A DNA stretch of 64,000 bases from Poa pratensis (taxonomy: Eukaryota; Streptophyta; Magnoliopsida; Poales; Poaceae). The stretch lies in contig CAMZMU010000055.1 of assembly GCA_947311845.1 (NCBI GenBank), forward strand, positions 22,562,465 through 22,626,464. Reading direction: 5' to 3'. Below the pieces are notes generated by a model that saw only the letters and a list, made by a program, of their open reading frames with translations, did no database searches and was not told where the DNA came from. Shown here piece after piece: positions 10,365 to 20,971 of this stretch (position 1 is the stretch's first letter; each line of letters opens with the position of its first letter). The translations under genes were made by a program, and so were the position numbers.

Positions 10365-11840
10365 TGGTTTTTTCATTTTTTTTTGATTTTTTTGAATATT
10401 TTATGATTATTTTGAATTCGGTCAAACCTAAGTTTGACCAAGATTTAAACAAGTTTAAAACATGAAAATGAAAAACTAAGCCTGGATCCTTCTTAGTCAC
10501 TCCAAAATGAAGCTTTGGTGAGTTTTTGGAAAATTTCATGTTGCAAATCCAAAACCACATCTCTTCACACATGAGAGTTCATAGTTTGAGATTTGAGATT
10601 TCACACCACATTCAAGCATATTTTGTTTGAATGTATCTAGACCTTGTTTATCAATTGGAGTTGTTAGTATATGACAAACTAAGAACATGTGCACTGGTTT
10701 TTCATTTTTTGATGTTTTTTGAATATTTTATGATTATTTTGAATTCGGTCAAACCTAAGTTTGACCAAGATTTAAACAAGTTTAAAACATGAAAATGAAA
10801 AACTAAGCCTGGATCCTTCTTAGTCACTCCAAAATGAAGCTTTGGTGAGTTTTTGGAAAATTTCATGTTGCAAATCCAAAACCACATCTCTTCACACATG
10901 AGAGTTCATAGTTTGAGATTTGAGATTTCACACCACATTCAAGCATATTTTGTTTGAATGTATCTAGACCTTGTTTATCAATTGGAGTTGTTAGTATATG
11001 ACAAACTAAGAACATGTGCACTGGTTTTTCATTTTTTTGATGTTTTTTGAATATTTTATGATTATTTTGAATTCGGTCAAACCTAAGTTTGACCAAGATT
11101 TAAACAAGTTTAAAACATGAAAATGAAAAACTAAGCCTGGATCCTTCTTAGTCACTCCAAAATGAAGCTTTGGTGAGTTTTTGGAAAATTTCATGTTGCA
11201 AATCCAAAACCACATCTCTTCACACATGAGAGTTCATAGTTTGAGATTTGAGATTTCACACCACATTCAAGCATATTTTGTTTGAATGTATCTAGACCTT
11301 GTTTATCAATTGGAGTTGTTAGTATATGACAAACTAAGAACATGTGCACTGGTTTTTCATTTTTTTTGATGTTTTTTGAATATTTTATGATTATTTTGAA
11401 TTCGGTCAAACCTAAGTTTGACCAAGATTTAAACAAGTTTAAAACATGAAAATGAAAAACTAAGCCTGGATCCTTCTTAGTCACTCCAAAATGAAGCTTT
11501 GGTGAGTTTTTGGAAAATTTCATGTTGCAAATCCAAAACCACATCTCTTCACACATGAGAGTTCATAGTTTGAGATTTGAGATTTCACACCACATTCAAG
11601 CATATTTTGTTTGAATGTATCTAGACCTTGTTTATCAATTGGAGTTGTTAGTATATGACAAACTAAGAACATGTGCACTGGTTTTTCATTTTTTTGATGT
11701 TTTTTGAATATTTTATGATTATTTTGAATTCGGTCAAACAAGTTTGACCAAGATTTAAACAAGTTTCAAACATGAAAATGAAAAACTAAGCCTGGATCCT
11801 TCTTAGTCACTCCAAAATGAAGCTAGGGTGAGGTTTCCCA
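10365..11840. repeat. ~327-bp tandem repeat array, about 4.5 near-identical copies
   Basis: The landmark CCTGGATCCTTCTTAGTCAC occurs at 10481, 10808, 11136, 11465 and 11791, giving periods of 327, 328, 329 and 326 bp. Copies differ mainly in the length of one T tract (about 11030-11045 and equivalents) and by a small deletion in the last copy near 11738. Each unit carries GTTTGACC-type short inverted motifs. The repeated reading frame on the minus strand is a by-product of the repeat, not a gene. Confidence 0.95.
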
Positions 11841-11922
11841 TATTTTGCATTTTGAAAACCCCAAACACTCTACTCTCTCCTTCGAACTCTATGCAACCTC
11901 AGTTGAGATTGTTCAATTTGTG

Positions 11923-12145
11923 AAGGATTTTTCGTGCAAATTCTTGTGCATCATCTTTTAAACAAGTGCACAAGTTTGAACAACATTTTGGTGAATGTTT
12001 TTTTAATAATAACAAAATATAAAAACTAAAAAAATTGCATTTTGGTGAATCTTTTAAACTAAAACATTTTGGTGAAGGATTTTTCGTGCAAATTCTTGTG
12101 CATCGTCTTTTAAACAAGTGCACAAGTTTGAACAACATTTTCGTG
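11923..12145. repeat. 152-bp-offset direct duplication
   Basis: AAGGATTTTTCGTGCAAATT and the ~70 bp after it, at 11923, recur almost unchanged at 12075. AAATATAAAAACTAAAAAAA also recurs at about 12015 and 12220. Local duplication within the MULE. Confidence 0.8.
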
Positions 12146-12279
12146 CCATTTTCATTCATATTTAGGGGGGTGGGCCACAAACGGCCATTTTACATAGTAC
12201 TTCTAATAATAAAAAAATATAAAAACTAAAAAAATTGCCCTTCGGTTGCCGGCGATGGTGCGGCGGCGGTGTCGTCAAT

Positions 12280-12590
12280 CTACGGATCGACGCCGAGGTC
12301 CTCCTGCTCTACGATGCGTAGGACGGCCTCCTCGCCGGCCTTGAACGCCTCCTCCACAGCGGCCAGCTCGGCGTCGGCGTCGTCCACCCTCTTCCATGCT
12401 GGCAACACGACGTCGAGGAGGACGCGGAAGCTGCAGGAGCCGGTGCGGCCGCCGCGCGTGACGCGGCACCCGCCCGGCGGAATCGGCGGCAAATCGTCCG
12501 GAAGGACGAACTCTTCGTTGTCCTCGTCGGAGCAGTTACCGCCACCGAAATGGCCACCGCGGCCCGCGTTTGAACCCCCCTCCTAAACAT
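12280..12590 (-). pseudogene. Gene-like copy B inside the MULE (unknown protein)
   Basis: The minus-strand frame ending at 12280 reads PPIPPGGCRVTRGGRTGSCS, then FRVLLDVVLPAWKRVDDADA, ELAAVEEAFKAGEEAV and LRIVEQEDLGVDP. It extends upstream as SDEDNEEFVLPDDLPP in the same frame to about 12575. The start MFRRG (ATG at 12590) is in another frame, joined across a six-C run at 12575-12580 where one more base would make a single ORF of ~103 codons. The N-terminus is related to copy A. The C-terminal half looks helical and acidic. Function unknown. Confidence 0.5.
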
Positions 12591-12992
12591 TGTGGCTACG
12601 CGGTGCTGGATCTGCAGCTGGAGGTGGATTGGTCGCCGGCGACGAGCAAGTGGGAGCGGCGAGTGAGTGGGGGAAAATGGGCGGATAGGAACGCGTGGCA
12701 TTGGGCCGTGGTATTGGGCCGTGGCGAGGCGTTTGGGCCTTAGTTGGTTGGGCCGTGCCGTTCGGCCGTGGCGAGGCGGTGAGAATAGAAAGAAAAAAAC
12801 ACCATTTGGGCCGTGGCCAATGCGTGTTTGACATATTCAAAAAACAAAACTAAAAAAAACTTGTGCACTTGCGGTTTAGCATAACTAATTCAAAAACATT
12901 CAAAATATATTTCATGTTCATGTATTAAAATTGTTCATGTTCATGTCTTAAACTTATTTCATGTGCACACTTTCAAATGAGTTCAAACTTGT

Positions 12993-13145
12993 TTAAATGT
13001 TGGTCAAACTTGGGTTTGACCGATTTTAAAATAAGCATAAAAAATTCAAAAAATGAGAAAACCAGTGCACATGTTCTTACTTTGTCATATACTAACAACT
13101 CCAATTGATAAACAAGGTCTAGATATATTCAAACAAAAAATGCTT
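12993..13145 (-). repeat. Inverted partial copy of the 327-bp repeat
   Basis: GTTGGTCAAACTTGGGTTTGACC through TAAACAAGGTCTAGATATATTC is the reverse complement of the array unit: GTGCACATGTTCTTA, ATACTAACAACTCCAATTG and so on. It is diverged by several substitutions, so it is older than the array. Confidence 0.8.
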
Positions 13146-13439
13146 CAATAGATGACATCTTTTATAGTGACAAATGGCACTTTATTTACCACTTGGTAAA
13201 TAAAGAAGTAAATCATTGTCTATAGATGACATCTTTTATAAGCCTCTACCTAGTTGACAAGGTTTAACAAAAGTGTTGGACATGGTGAACACAAGAACGT
13301 GCGAATACCAACATCGGTATGTCCAGAGCACGCCCCCAAGGTGTTTGGCATGGTGATTACATGGCCAGTTCACAAAAGTACTCCCCCACACGCTCCCAGC
13401 GCTGGGCAAACACTGCCTGAAAGAGTTTCAGGCAGCTAA

Positions 13440-14183
13440 CAAAATTCACCAGACTTCCGGACTACAGTCTGCAGCTCATTCTTCCAGCGTCCATCTTCCC
13501 TCCGAACGCCATGGCCCTGGAGCTGTCTCTGTAGCTGATTCCTCTAGCTCAATTTCAACTCGCAGAGAATTTCTGAGCACACCAATCTGTCCTTCGCCAG
13601 CCCGGAAACTTGACTGAAATCCTCTAGGCTCACCGCTACTTCGAAGTCCAGGCTCAGGGTTGAGCGTTCTGAAATCCTGCTCGATGAGCTCCGGCCCGAG
13701 CTGCTCTGGTCTCCCGCAGCAATGTTGCGCATCGAGGCAAACCTTGGGTACCTCTGTCTCGCCCTCGGCGGCGAATGACGGCAAAGTGGAAAACCCTTGC
13801 CGCCGTAGCCGTGACGCTGCCACGCCTGCTTCAACACCTGCCCCACCGAAATCCGGTATCGCTTGCAAAGATGATAGGTTGAATCCCTCGCCGCTGCCCG
13901 AGTCATGAATCGGGCCGCCGGTCTCCTCTGCGACCGTGTACCCGCACCATCCCATCCTCCACCCTCCCTCGTCGCCCTTACCTGCGATTGCGACCGCAAG
14001 CCCTGCGTCACCGCCCGCCTGCTCGACTCCGATTGCCGCTTCTCTTCTCGCGCCGCCGCTCGACTCGCCCGCTCCATCTACCGCCGTCGCAAGGATGATT
14101 TCCTCCAGCCCGGAGAAGCCGAGACGACAGGACAGGAGTGAGCTCCAAGGGACGCCGGCGCGTGGCAGAGATTGTTCCCCCAC
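13440..14183. other. GC-rich MULE segment, possible captured exon material
   Basis: A GC-rich block abutting the right TIR. A 235-codon open frame on the minus strand (13476-14183) and shorter open frames on the plus strand overlap; none shows a recognisable domain. The composition change and position are what a captured host fragment would look like, but I cannot assign a source. Confidence 0.3.
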
Positions 14184-14284
14184 GAACGGGCACGAACAGA
14201 GGCAGATGTCGCATAGGAGCTATTACCACCGCTACAGAGCACGTGTGAGGTCCCACTCGTAATAAACTAATCCATGTAACGGTC

Positions 14285-14437
14285 AACGGGGTTTACTGCG
14301 TGGGGATAATGAATTAACGGCCATGTCTTGCCTGGGCTATTTCTGCGCAGAGAGATGTCGCACCACAGCTATTATTGCGAACGATGTCGCTCTGCAGCCA
14401 ATTAGCTACAAAGACGTCGCATAGGAGCTATTCGCCC
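14285..14437 (-). repeat. Right terminal inverted repeat of the MULE
   Basis: Inverse counterpart of the left terminus. ACGTCGCATAGGAGCTATT is nearly perfect; further in, GATGTCGC and AGCTATT repeats persist with divergence. Confidence 0.7.
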
Positions 14438-14603
14438 AATTCTATATATACAGCGGGCCCTTTTCGTTTTTTACTCCTTTGTTTGGTTATACAGTGACAT
14501 TTGACTGAGCAAGGATTTTATATTTGGCACGTCCGCTCCACATCATAGTTGTCTCTCTTTCACTCGGTATGAATCCGAAGAAATTGCGCGGTTAGAAAAT
14601 TGA

Positions 14604-14879
14604 CCATTGTTATAGCGAAGGCTTCATCGGTGGGCGCTTTAGGTGAAGTCGGAGTCATTGGCTCGAAAAAAAGTGATGACGATGATGCTCGATGGCAACC
14701 TCCATGTTGGGGTTTTCCTCGACGACGTGTGTGCGCTTCGTGTGGGAAGCCAAGTCGGTCGGGTTGTCCTATTGTTTATGGTGTGACATTTTCCGTCCGA
14801 TTTTCCGTTAATTAACCAGTAAATTCTCTTCTTCTTAACTGGTGAGATGAGGCAAAAGTGTTGTGTCTGTTTCGAAAAA
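14604..14879 (+). mobile_element. 5'-truncated LINE/retroposon tail with target duplication
   Basis: The 276-bp insert ends in TTTCGAAAAAA and is flanked by AGAAAATTGA at 14594-14603 and 14880-14889. The internal TTCCGTTAATTAACCAGTAA and GATGAGGCAAAAGTG resemble the 3' ends of grass LINEs. The duplication and A-rich 3' end support target-primed retroposition in plus orientation. Confidence 0.7.
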
Positions 14880-14949
14880 AGAAAATTGATCGTGATTGAC
14901 AAAAGAAAGTCAGGTGAGCGATAAGAAATGGTTATCTTAGTCACGCTTC

Positions 14950-16345
14950 AGGATTACGGATGGCACCCGCCGGGTTCAGGGCTGGGTTTGGCACCCTCAT
15001 ACCCGCACGCGGCCGTCCTCCCTGCCCCCGCCACCTGCCCCATACCCGTTGGCAGGTCCAGAGCTCCACCAGACCCGCCACCCGCCGGGTTCACGGGACC
15101 GGTACCCGGGCCGCGAAGGTGCAAAGCAGCGGAGGAGGGGCGGCGGAGGAGCGGCAACGCAGGAGGGAGGGGCGGCGGAGGAGCGGCGGCGTGGGGATGG
15201 GGAGCTGAGAGGAAAAGAAGGGGATGAGGAAGAAAAGAACTTAGAGTTCATCATCCCCATGCCGCCAGCGGAGGAGCGGCACCGGTGGCGTGGGGATGGC
15301 GAGCCTCGTGTCAGCGGTGTTTGTCGTGCTCCTTGGCCGTGAGGGCAGCAAGGAGGCTGGCATTGGGAGTCCCTAGCGAGGTCCAGCGAGGACGTCGTTC
15401 CTTGCCCAGATACAATATGGAGACCCTTTTGTAGACATGGTATCCCCCTGCCATTCACGGTGGGGGTTGGAGTCGGTGACACTCGTAGGTGGGTGTTTGG
15501 CAGAGCGAAAGCTCAAGTGGTCGGTTGTCGCCTATGTCGGCGACTCCCGTGGGCGCCGTTTTCTCTCTTGGTCGCGACGTTGTGGTTCCACCCCACCTCC
15601 CTCGTTTATGCACTGGGTGAAACCCCTGGTCTATCAGATCAGGTCGTGGTGGCGCTATTGTGTCGTGACCTCTTTGGAGGCACCGTCTTGGAGCAGAGGT
15701 TCTCCTTGCTTTGACATGACTGTTTGTGTGCAAACTTGGTGTCTTTTTGCAGACGGCGATCTGAAGCGATGTTGTCTTGTTCCTGTGCTTTTGTGTAGGC
15801 TCTCCCATCGAGGCGATGCAGCCCTTGCATGGTGCTTAGCTCGCCGAGCGACACAGTGGGTTGATCCTGCCTCTCTTGGTGGTTGGTCCTTCTACGCAAA
15901 GGTTTGGTGTTCGCGCGGTGTCGGTGTTGCGGTGGGTTGGGGTTCGTCCCCACACGGGCATGTCTGACGGTGTCGTCGCCACCGGTTTCGGACAGGGGTC
16001 CGACCGTGGCCTCGGCCGTCGGTCTCCGCACGGTGATGTGATGCTCGGCATCCTCTCCTTCGTGCTCGATGTTTTTTGGAGGCTCTAGTCTTTCGTCTCC
16101 CGCTTTCCTCTTCGATGTCAAGTTTTATACCTACTGTCGTGGTTCCTTTGCTGGTGGTCCGATCATGTTCCTCTTGATGGCTGGCCGTTTTCCGCAAGGG
16201 TTTGGTGCTCGGCGCAGTGTAGCCCATTTTCGTTTTAGATTGACCTTTTCCTGCTTTGTAAGAGGTTCTTCTCAACCCGTTGTATTGTGTGGCGGCTGAC
16301 TTTATTAATTTAAAGTCGGGCTTTTTAGCCTTGTATCTAAACAAA
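14950..16345 (+). mobile_element. Retroposon-like region, probably LINE-derived
   Basis: A GC-rich stretch with overlapping meaningless ORFs on both strands. The end carries GACTTTATTAATTTAAAGTC followed by GGGCTTTTTAGCC and a short A-rich run, a hairpin plus tail often seen at the 3' ends of plant non-LTR elements. No reverse transcriptase was detected and no target duplication found. The first part (14955-15120) is rich in CACCCGCC/GGGTACC motifs and may be another element. Confidence 0.35.
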
Positions 16346-16566
16346 TAACCGCCACGCTTCATGTTTTGGCACACTTTTTGGGCACTTCATAAAACAGAGG
16401 ATTTTCTTGATTTCTGACGACGAATCACGAAACGAACATCTCTGGAGATGATCTGGTCTCATCCGGTCGTGCGGGCCCAATCTCCACCCGGAGCTGTAGC
16501 CGAAGCGATCGATGTCCCCTACACCACACGTCCGCCACCGCGAGAGCGCGACGCCGCGACGTAGCC

Positions 16567-18573
16567 ATGGCCACGCTGCTCCCCTCGTTTCCGCACGCCC
16601 TCACCAAGCCCCACCACCTCCACCACTCCCACGTCGCCGCGGCCTCCGCCAGGCCCGAGGCCCCCAATAACGCCGCTCCAAGCCCCGCCAGCTCCCGCCT
16701 CCGCCGCCTCATCGCGCGCGACGACCTCGCGGAGGCCGCGCGGCTCGTCGAGCACTCCACCTCCCTCGGCGAGGCCCCCGACGTGTACCTCTGCACCAAG
16801 CTCATCCGCAACCTCTGCCGCCGCGGCCGCACCTCCGACGCCGCGCGCGTCCTGCGCACCGCCGAGGCCTCGGGCGCCCCGGTCGACGTCTTCGCCTACA
16901 ACACCCTCGTGGCCGGCTACTGCCGCTACGGCCGCCTCGACGCCGCGCGCCGCCTCATCGCCGCCATGCCCGTCCCGCCCGACGCCTACACCTACACGCC
17001 GCTCATCCGGGGCCTCTGCGACCGCGGCCGCGTCGGCGACGCGCTCACCCTGCTCGACGATATGCTCCGCCGCGGATGCCAGCCCAGCGTCGTCACCTAC
17101 ACCGTCCTCCTCGAGGCCGTCTGCAAGAGCAGCGGCTTCGGGGACGCCATGAACGTGCTCGACGAGATGCGCGCCAAGGGATGCACGCCCAACATTGTCA
17201 CCTACAATGTCATCATCAACGGCATGTGCAGGGAGGGCCGGGTCGACGACGCTAGGGAGATCTTGAACAGGTTGTCGGCCTATGGGTTCCAGCCCGACAC
17301 GGTCAGTTACACCACCGTGCTCAAGGGCCTGTGTGCCGCTAAGCGATGGGAGGACGTCAAGGTGCTCTTTGCTGAGATGGTGGAGAAGAACTGCGTGCCC
17401 AATGAGGTTACTTTTGACATGCTGGTCCGGTTCTTCTGTCGCGGAGGTAGGGTGGAGAGGGCGATTGAAGTTCTTCAGCAGATGTCAGAGCATGGGTGCA
17501 CAGCCAACACCACCTTGTGCAACATTGTCATCAACGCGATTTGTAAACAAGGTCGTGTGGATGATGCCTTTGACTTCTTGAACAATATGGGCTTGTATGG
17601 GTGCAACCCGGATACCATTAGCTACACTACTGTCCTAAAGGGCTTGTGTCGTGCCGGCCGATGGGAGCATGCCAAGGAGCTATTGGACGAGATGGTCCGG
17701 AGGAACTGTCCCCCGAATGATGTCACATTCAATACATTCATCTGTATATTGTGCCAAAAAGGATTGATTGAGCAAGCGATTATGCTTATTGAACAAATGC
17801 CGGAATATGGATGTTCAGTGGGTATTGTCACGTACAACGCTCTTGTCAATGGCTTCTGTGTGCAAGGGCGTGTTGATACTGCTCTTGAGTTGTTTAATAA
17901 TCTGCCTTGCGAGCCCAACACGATTACATACACTACCTTGTTGACAGGCTTGTGCCATGCCGAGCGGTTGGATGCTGCTGCGGAGCTCTTAGCTGAGATG
18001 ATTCAGAAGGATTGCCCTCTAAATGTAGTGACGTTCAATGTACTTGTGAGCTTCTTCTGTCAAAAAGGGTTCATCGAGGAAGCAATTGAACTTGTGTATC
18101 AAATGATGGAGCATGGTTGCACTCCTAACCTGATTACCTTTAATACTTTACTCGATGGTATTACCAAGGATTGCAACTCAGAAGAAGCCCTGGAGCTATT
18201 GCATGGTCTGGTCAGTAAGGGAGTATCCCTTGATACAATAACCTACTCTTCAGTCGTTGATGTCCTATCAAGAGAAGATAGAATCGAAGAAGCCATTCAG
18301 ATGTTGCATGCCGTGCAAGATATGGGGATGAGACCAAAAGCTGTGATGTATAACAAGATACTATTCGCTCTCTGTAAAAGATGTGAAACAGAGCATGCTA
18401 TTGATTTTTTAGCTTATATGGTATCTAACGGTTGCATGCCTAGCGAGTCGACCTACATTATACTCGTTGAAGGCCTTGCCCACGAGGGTCTGCTGAAGGA
18501 AGCACGATATGTACTGAGTGATTTGTACTCAAGAGGAGTTCTAAACAAGAGTCTAATTGAAGACCGGCACTAA
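16567..18573 (+). CDS. P-type pentatricopeptide repeat (PPR) protein, 668 aa, intronless
   Basis: An organelle RNA-binding protein by family. The single exon starts at ATG 16567 and ends TAA 18571-18573. The N-terminal ~45 residues are rich in Ala, Ser, His and Arg with few acids, suggesting a plastid or mitochondrial transit peptide. From about residue 75 to 650 there are ~16 tandem 35-residue P-type repeats, e.g. VFAYNTLVAGYCRYGRLDAA, VVTYTVLLEAVCKSSGFGDA and TITYTTLLTGLCHAERLDAA. There is no E, DYW or SMR domain, so RNA stabilisation, splicing or translation is likelier than editing. GC content falls from very high in the first third to ~45% at the end, typical of grass genes. Overall resembles At1g09900-like PPR proteins. 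Frame intact throughout. Confidence 0.93.
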   Translation: MATLLPSFPHALTKPHHLHHSHVAAASARPEAPNNAAPSPASSRLRRLIARDDLAEAARLVEHSTSLGEAPDVYLCTKLIRNLCRRGRTSDAARVLRTAEASGAPVDVFAYNTLVAGYCRYGRLDAARRLIAAMPVPPDAYTYTPLIRGLCDRGRVGDALTLLDDMLRRGCQPSVVTYTVLLEAVCKSSGFGDAMNVLDEMRAKGCTPNIVTYNVIINGMCREGRVDDAREILNRLSAYGFQPDTVSYTTVLKGLCAAKRWEDVKVLFAEMVEKNCVPNEVTFDMLVRFFCRGGRVERAIEVLQQMSEHGCTANTTLCNIVINAICKQGRVDDAFDFLNNMGLYGCNPDTISYTTVLKGLCRAGRWEHAKELLDEMVRRNCPPNDVTFNTFICILCQKGLIEQAIMLIEQMPEYGCSVGIVTYNALVNGFCVQGRVDTALELFNNLPCEPNTITYTTLLTGLCHAERLDAAAELLAEMIQKDCPLNVVTFNVLVSFFCQKGFIEEAIELVYQMMEHGCTPNLITFNTLLDGITKDCNSEEALELLHGLVSKGVSLDTITYSSVVDVLSREDRIEEAIQMLHAVQDMGMRPKAVMYNKILFALCKRCETEHAIDFLAYMVSNGCMPSESTYIILVEGLAHEGLLKEARYVLSDLYSRGVLNKSLIEDRH

Positions 18574-20971
18574 GGTTGTGGTTTACACTGTGCATATGCC
18601 TTATGGCTGAAAAAAAGAAAGAAAGTTGTGCATTTGAATTGAGTCAATGATGAATCTGATGCCTTAGTGCTCTTTAAATTCCCCAAAGTTTCTATGGAGC
18701 TTATTCCTCATTCACAGCAAGGTGGAATCGGGTGGCACGCTTTATGTGTGTGCATCAAGCTACAATGATCCATAAAGATGGGATAGGTGAGGATTCAATT
18801 CATAGTATGAACACATGAATCATGGGGATGTAAACTTTCTCCCAGATGTCTTGCTACTTTTGAACCGCAGGATTGCATAATAGAGACATATTAGGTTCCT
18901 GAAACCTTCTTTTCCTAGTACAGTAGTACACTAAAAGTGATGCCCTATTCCTCTCGTTATATACTTTGAGCCGTATTTAAAAAATAATTGTCCCAAATAT
19001 TTGGTGTTTAATTACTGTACACCTTCATATTATCCTATTAACACTTAGATTTATGTTACTATGTTAAATATCAAAACTTTCCTTACTATGTTAAATATGT
19101 TTTATATTCGAGTAGTCTTGGGTTGTAAAAATCTCACCACCAGTGGTTATCTTGTTCAGGTCTTTGAAGTGTGAAGACCAAGGAAATCAAGAGGAAAATC
19201 TAGAGGAAACATAACGAAGAAATGAGTGTTCATACTTATATCGGCCTTGTAAAGATTAAATAATACAGGCCAAACAAAGTTTTTCTTGAAACACTTATGA
19301 GTTTCAGCAGTTTGAGACTACGAATTGAATTATTTGACTATACTTCATGTTTATAAATATTTTCGCTTGTCTTCCATTAGCAATGGTATGTTAACAATTG
19401 CTTTTCCCTCCAAAGCCTTGTTAGCCTTGCTTTTCTTGAACATTCTGAATATCGTCTACTATTTTTGTCTAATTTAATTATGGACTAAATGGTCCTTGCT
19501 GAATCATGTTTCTGCCTAGGTTTCTCTCAGTGCACATTCGCATGCCCAAGTAAAAATATAATGTCAGCTGGATCTAATTTACTCTCAACAGGCTATTGTA
19601 CCGTACCAACTTCATCATCAAGAATTTGCATCTTGGTAAGCTCTTTATCAACTTTTCAGTGGGTGTGTATGGGTACGGCATGTCATTTAATCCTGCAAGA
19701 TCAGAGTCTATCACATGCTTTATCCTCATGTTTGGTGTCAGATTCTCATGTTGTTCTTTCTATATCTGCAGGTGAAAACATTGGGAGTGACGCAATATTA
19801 CATTCACAGGTATGATTTACTTGTGCTCTAGCTGTTGTTTGAACTCCTATACCCTTCGTTGTCTGCAGCAACAGGCAAAAGGTTCAGAGTGAACCTCATG
19901 TTCTGCTGTTGGCTTGGAGGTTGGAACTTATCAATACGCGACCAGTATAATCCGTATAATACATACCTTTACTGCTCTGCATCACGCAGTTCAATGGCTC
20001 ACAAGTCATATGTTGGTCCCCACTTACCAGTTATACCTCTACTGCTCTACGGAGAAACATGTGCATTGCAAAACTAAGAAAAACTACCGTACATATCCTA
20101 CAAGATTTTGGTTCTGATTGTTGGATGATGTTTAGTGCTAGTTCATTTGTTTATGCATCATGTCTAAGTTCAGTGGCCTCTGTTGAAATTATTTGCATAA
20201 AATCTTTCAAATGAAGAAAAAGCAGGATGCAAGCAAGCTGGTCAGGAAATCAAGATAGACTTGCATCACAGTAGACTTTGCTGAGCTTCTGCCTCACGGT
20301 TCAGAGTTATCAACAAGCAACTCTTTCATGTGATCATCAGGCATCTTTGGATTGAAGACCTTTTTACATGAAATTTTGTAGGATTTCAATTTAGAAGACT
20401 TCTAGGGAGGCTCTTTGGATCAAATGAATTATAAAACCAAAATTCCTAGTGATTGTTCTTTTACTACTCAATTATTTAGGAATCCTATCAAGAGCTTAGG
20501 TCTCATTCTGTGCGCCATGACATCTGAATCCTACATTTTTCATATTACCGCTGCTTTTAGAATCTTGCGTTCCAAGGTGTGGCCCTTGGTAGCTCTTTTT
20601 TTTTTAGCTTGCAGCCATTGGAACTTCATACAATTGAACAAGCAATGCTATGCTGGATGATGGACCTTGTAGGCTTACTGACATGACTGATGCCAGTTTA
20701 TGTAAGTTGAAATACCTTTATTAGCATGCCCTATGATCACTGTTGTTTCTTACCCTATGTGTTGTCATTTTACTAGAGATAAACTGGATTTGCAAATTTT
20801 TATGGTGCCATATAACCCACTAGATTGCACGGCAGACCAACTTTGTCATACACAAAAAAATTGCCAGCAAAAGGATCTTACAGGGGCAACGTCCACTGTT
20901 CCACAAAATTAGTGCAACAATCTATCTTCTACGAGACGAACTGTACAAGGCCCATTTTAGGATGCAAGTTT
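18574..20971. other. Intergenic/3' UTR region between convergent PPR and DGK genes
   Basis: About 2.4 kb containing the 3' UTRs of two converging genes. Only short ORFs without recognisable domains are present. No transposon termini were identified. Confidence 0.5.

Larger units (their letters stand above)
7798..14437. mobile_element. 6.64-kb non-autonomous Mutator-like element (MULE)
   Basis: The left end GGGCAAATAGCTCCTATGCG and the right end (inverted) GGGCGAATAGCTCCTATGCG match over about 24 bp and continue as a diverged inverted repeat for ~150 bp. The flanks 7788-7797 and 14438-14447 are identical: AATTCTATAT. A 10-bp duplication with long TIRs is diagnostic of the Mutator superfamily. 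No mudrA-like transposase is present. The interior carries two related gene-like copies on the minus strand (8.4-9.0 and 12.3-12.6 kb), a 327-bp tandem array, tRNA-like (SINE) heads, an inverted fragment of the array, and a GC-rich segment of unknown origin at 13.4-14.2 kb. The cargo resembles a Pack-MULE, but the donor genes cannot be named from sequence alone. Confidence 0.85.

Noticed and set aside
10327..11762. Repeated minus-strand ORFs (MCEEMWFWICNMKFS...) of up to 121 codons
   Set aside because: They arise from the 327-bp tandem repeat itself, are AT-rich, begin and end at arbitrary unit positions and have no domain.
10365..11840. Possible CRISPR-like array
   Set aside because: Units are directly adjacent 327-bp tandem copies without unique spacers, in a plant nuclear context.
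13476..14183. 235-codon minus-strand ORF in the MULE
   Set aside because: GC-rich DNA open in several frames on both strands; no recognisable domain or splice structure. Kept only as an unknown segment.
15639..16374. Long overlapping ORFs on both strands (about 160 codons each)
   Set aside because: Mutually overlapping and compositionally biased, with no family match, in a retroposon-like region.
18574..20971. Additional exons or a non-coding RNA gene downstream of the PPR gene
   Set aside because: No splice-consistent coding signal or conserved structure could be supported.
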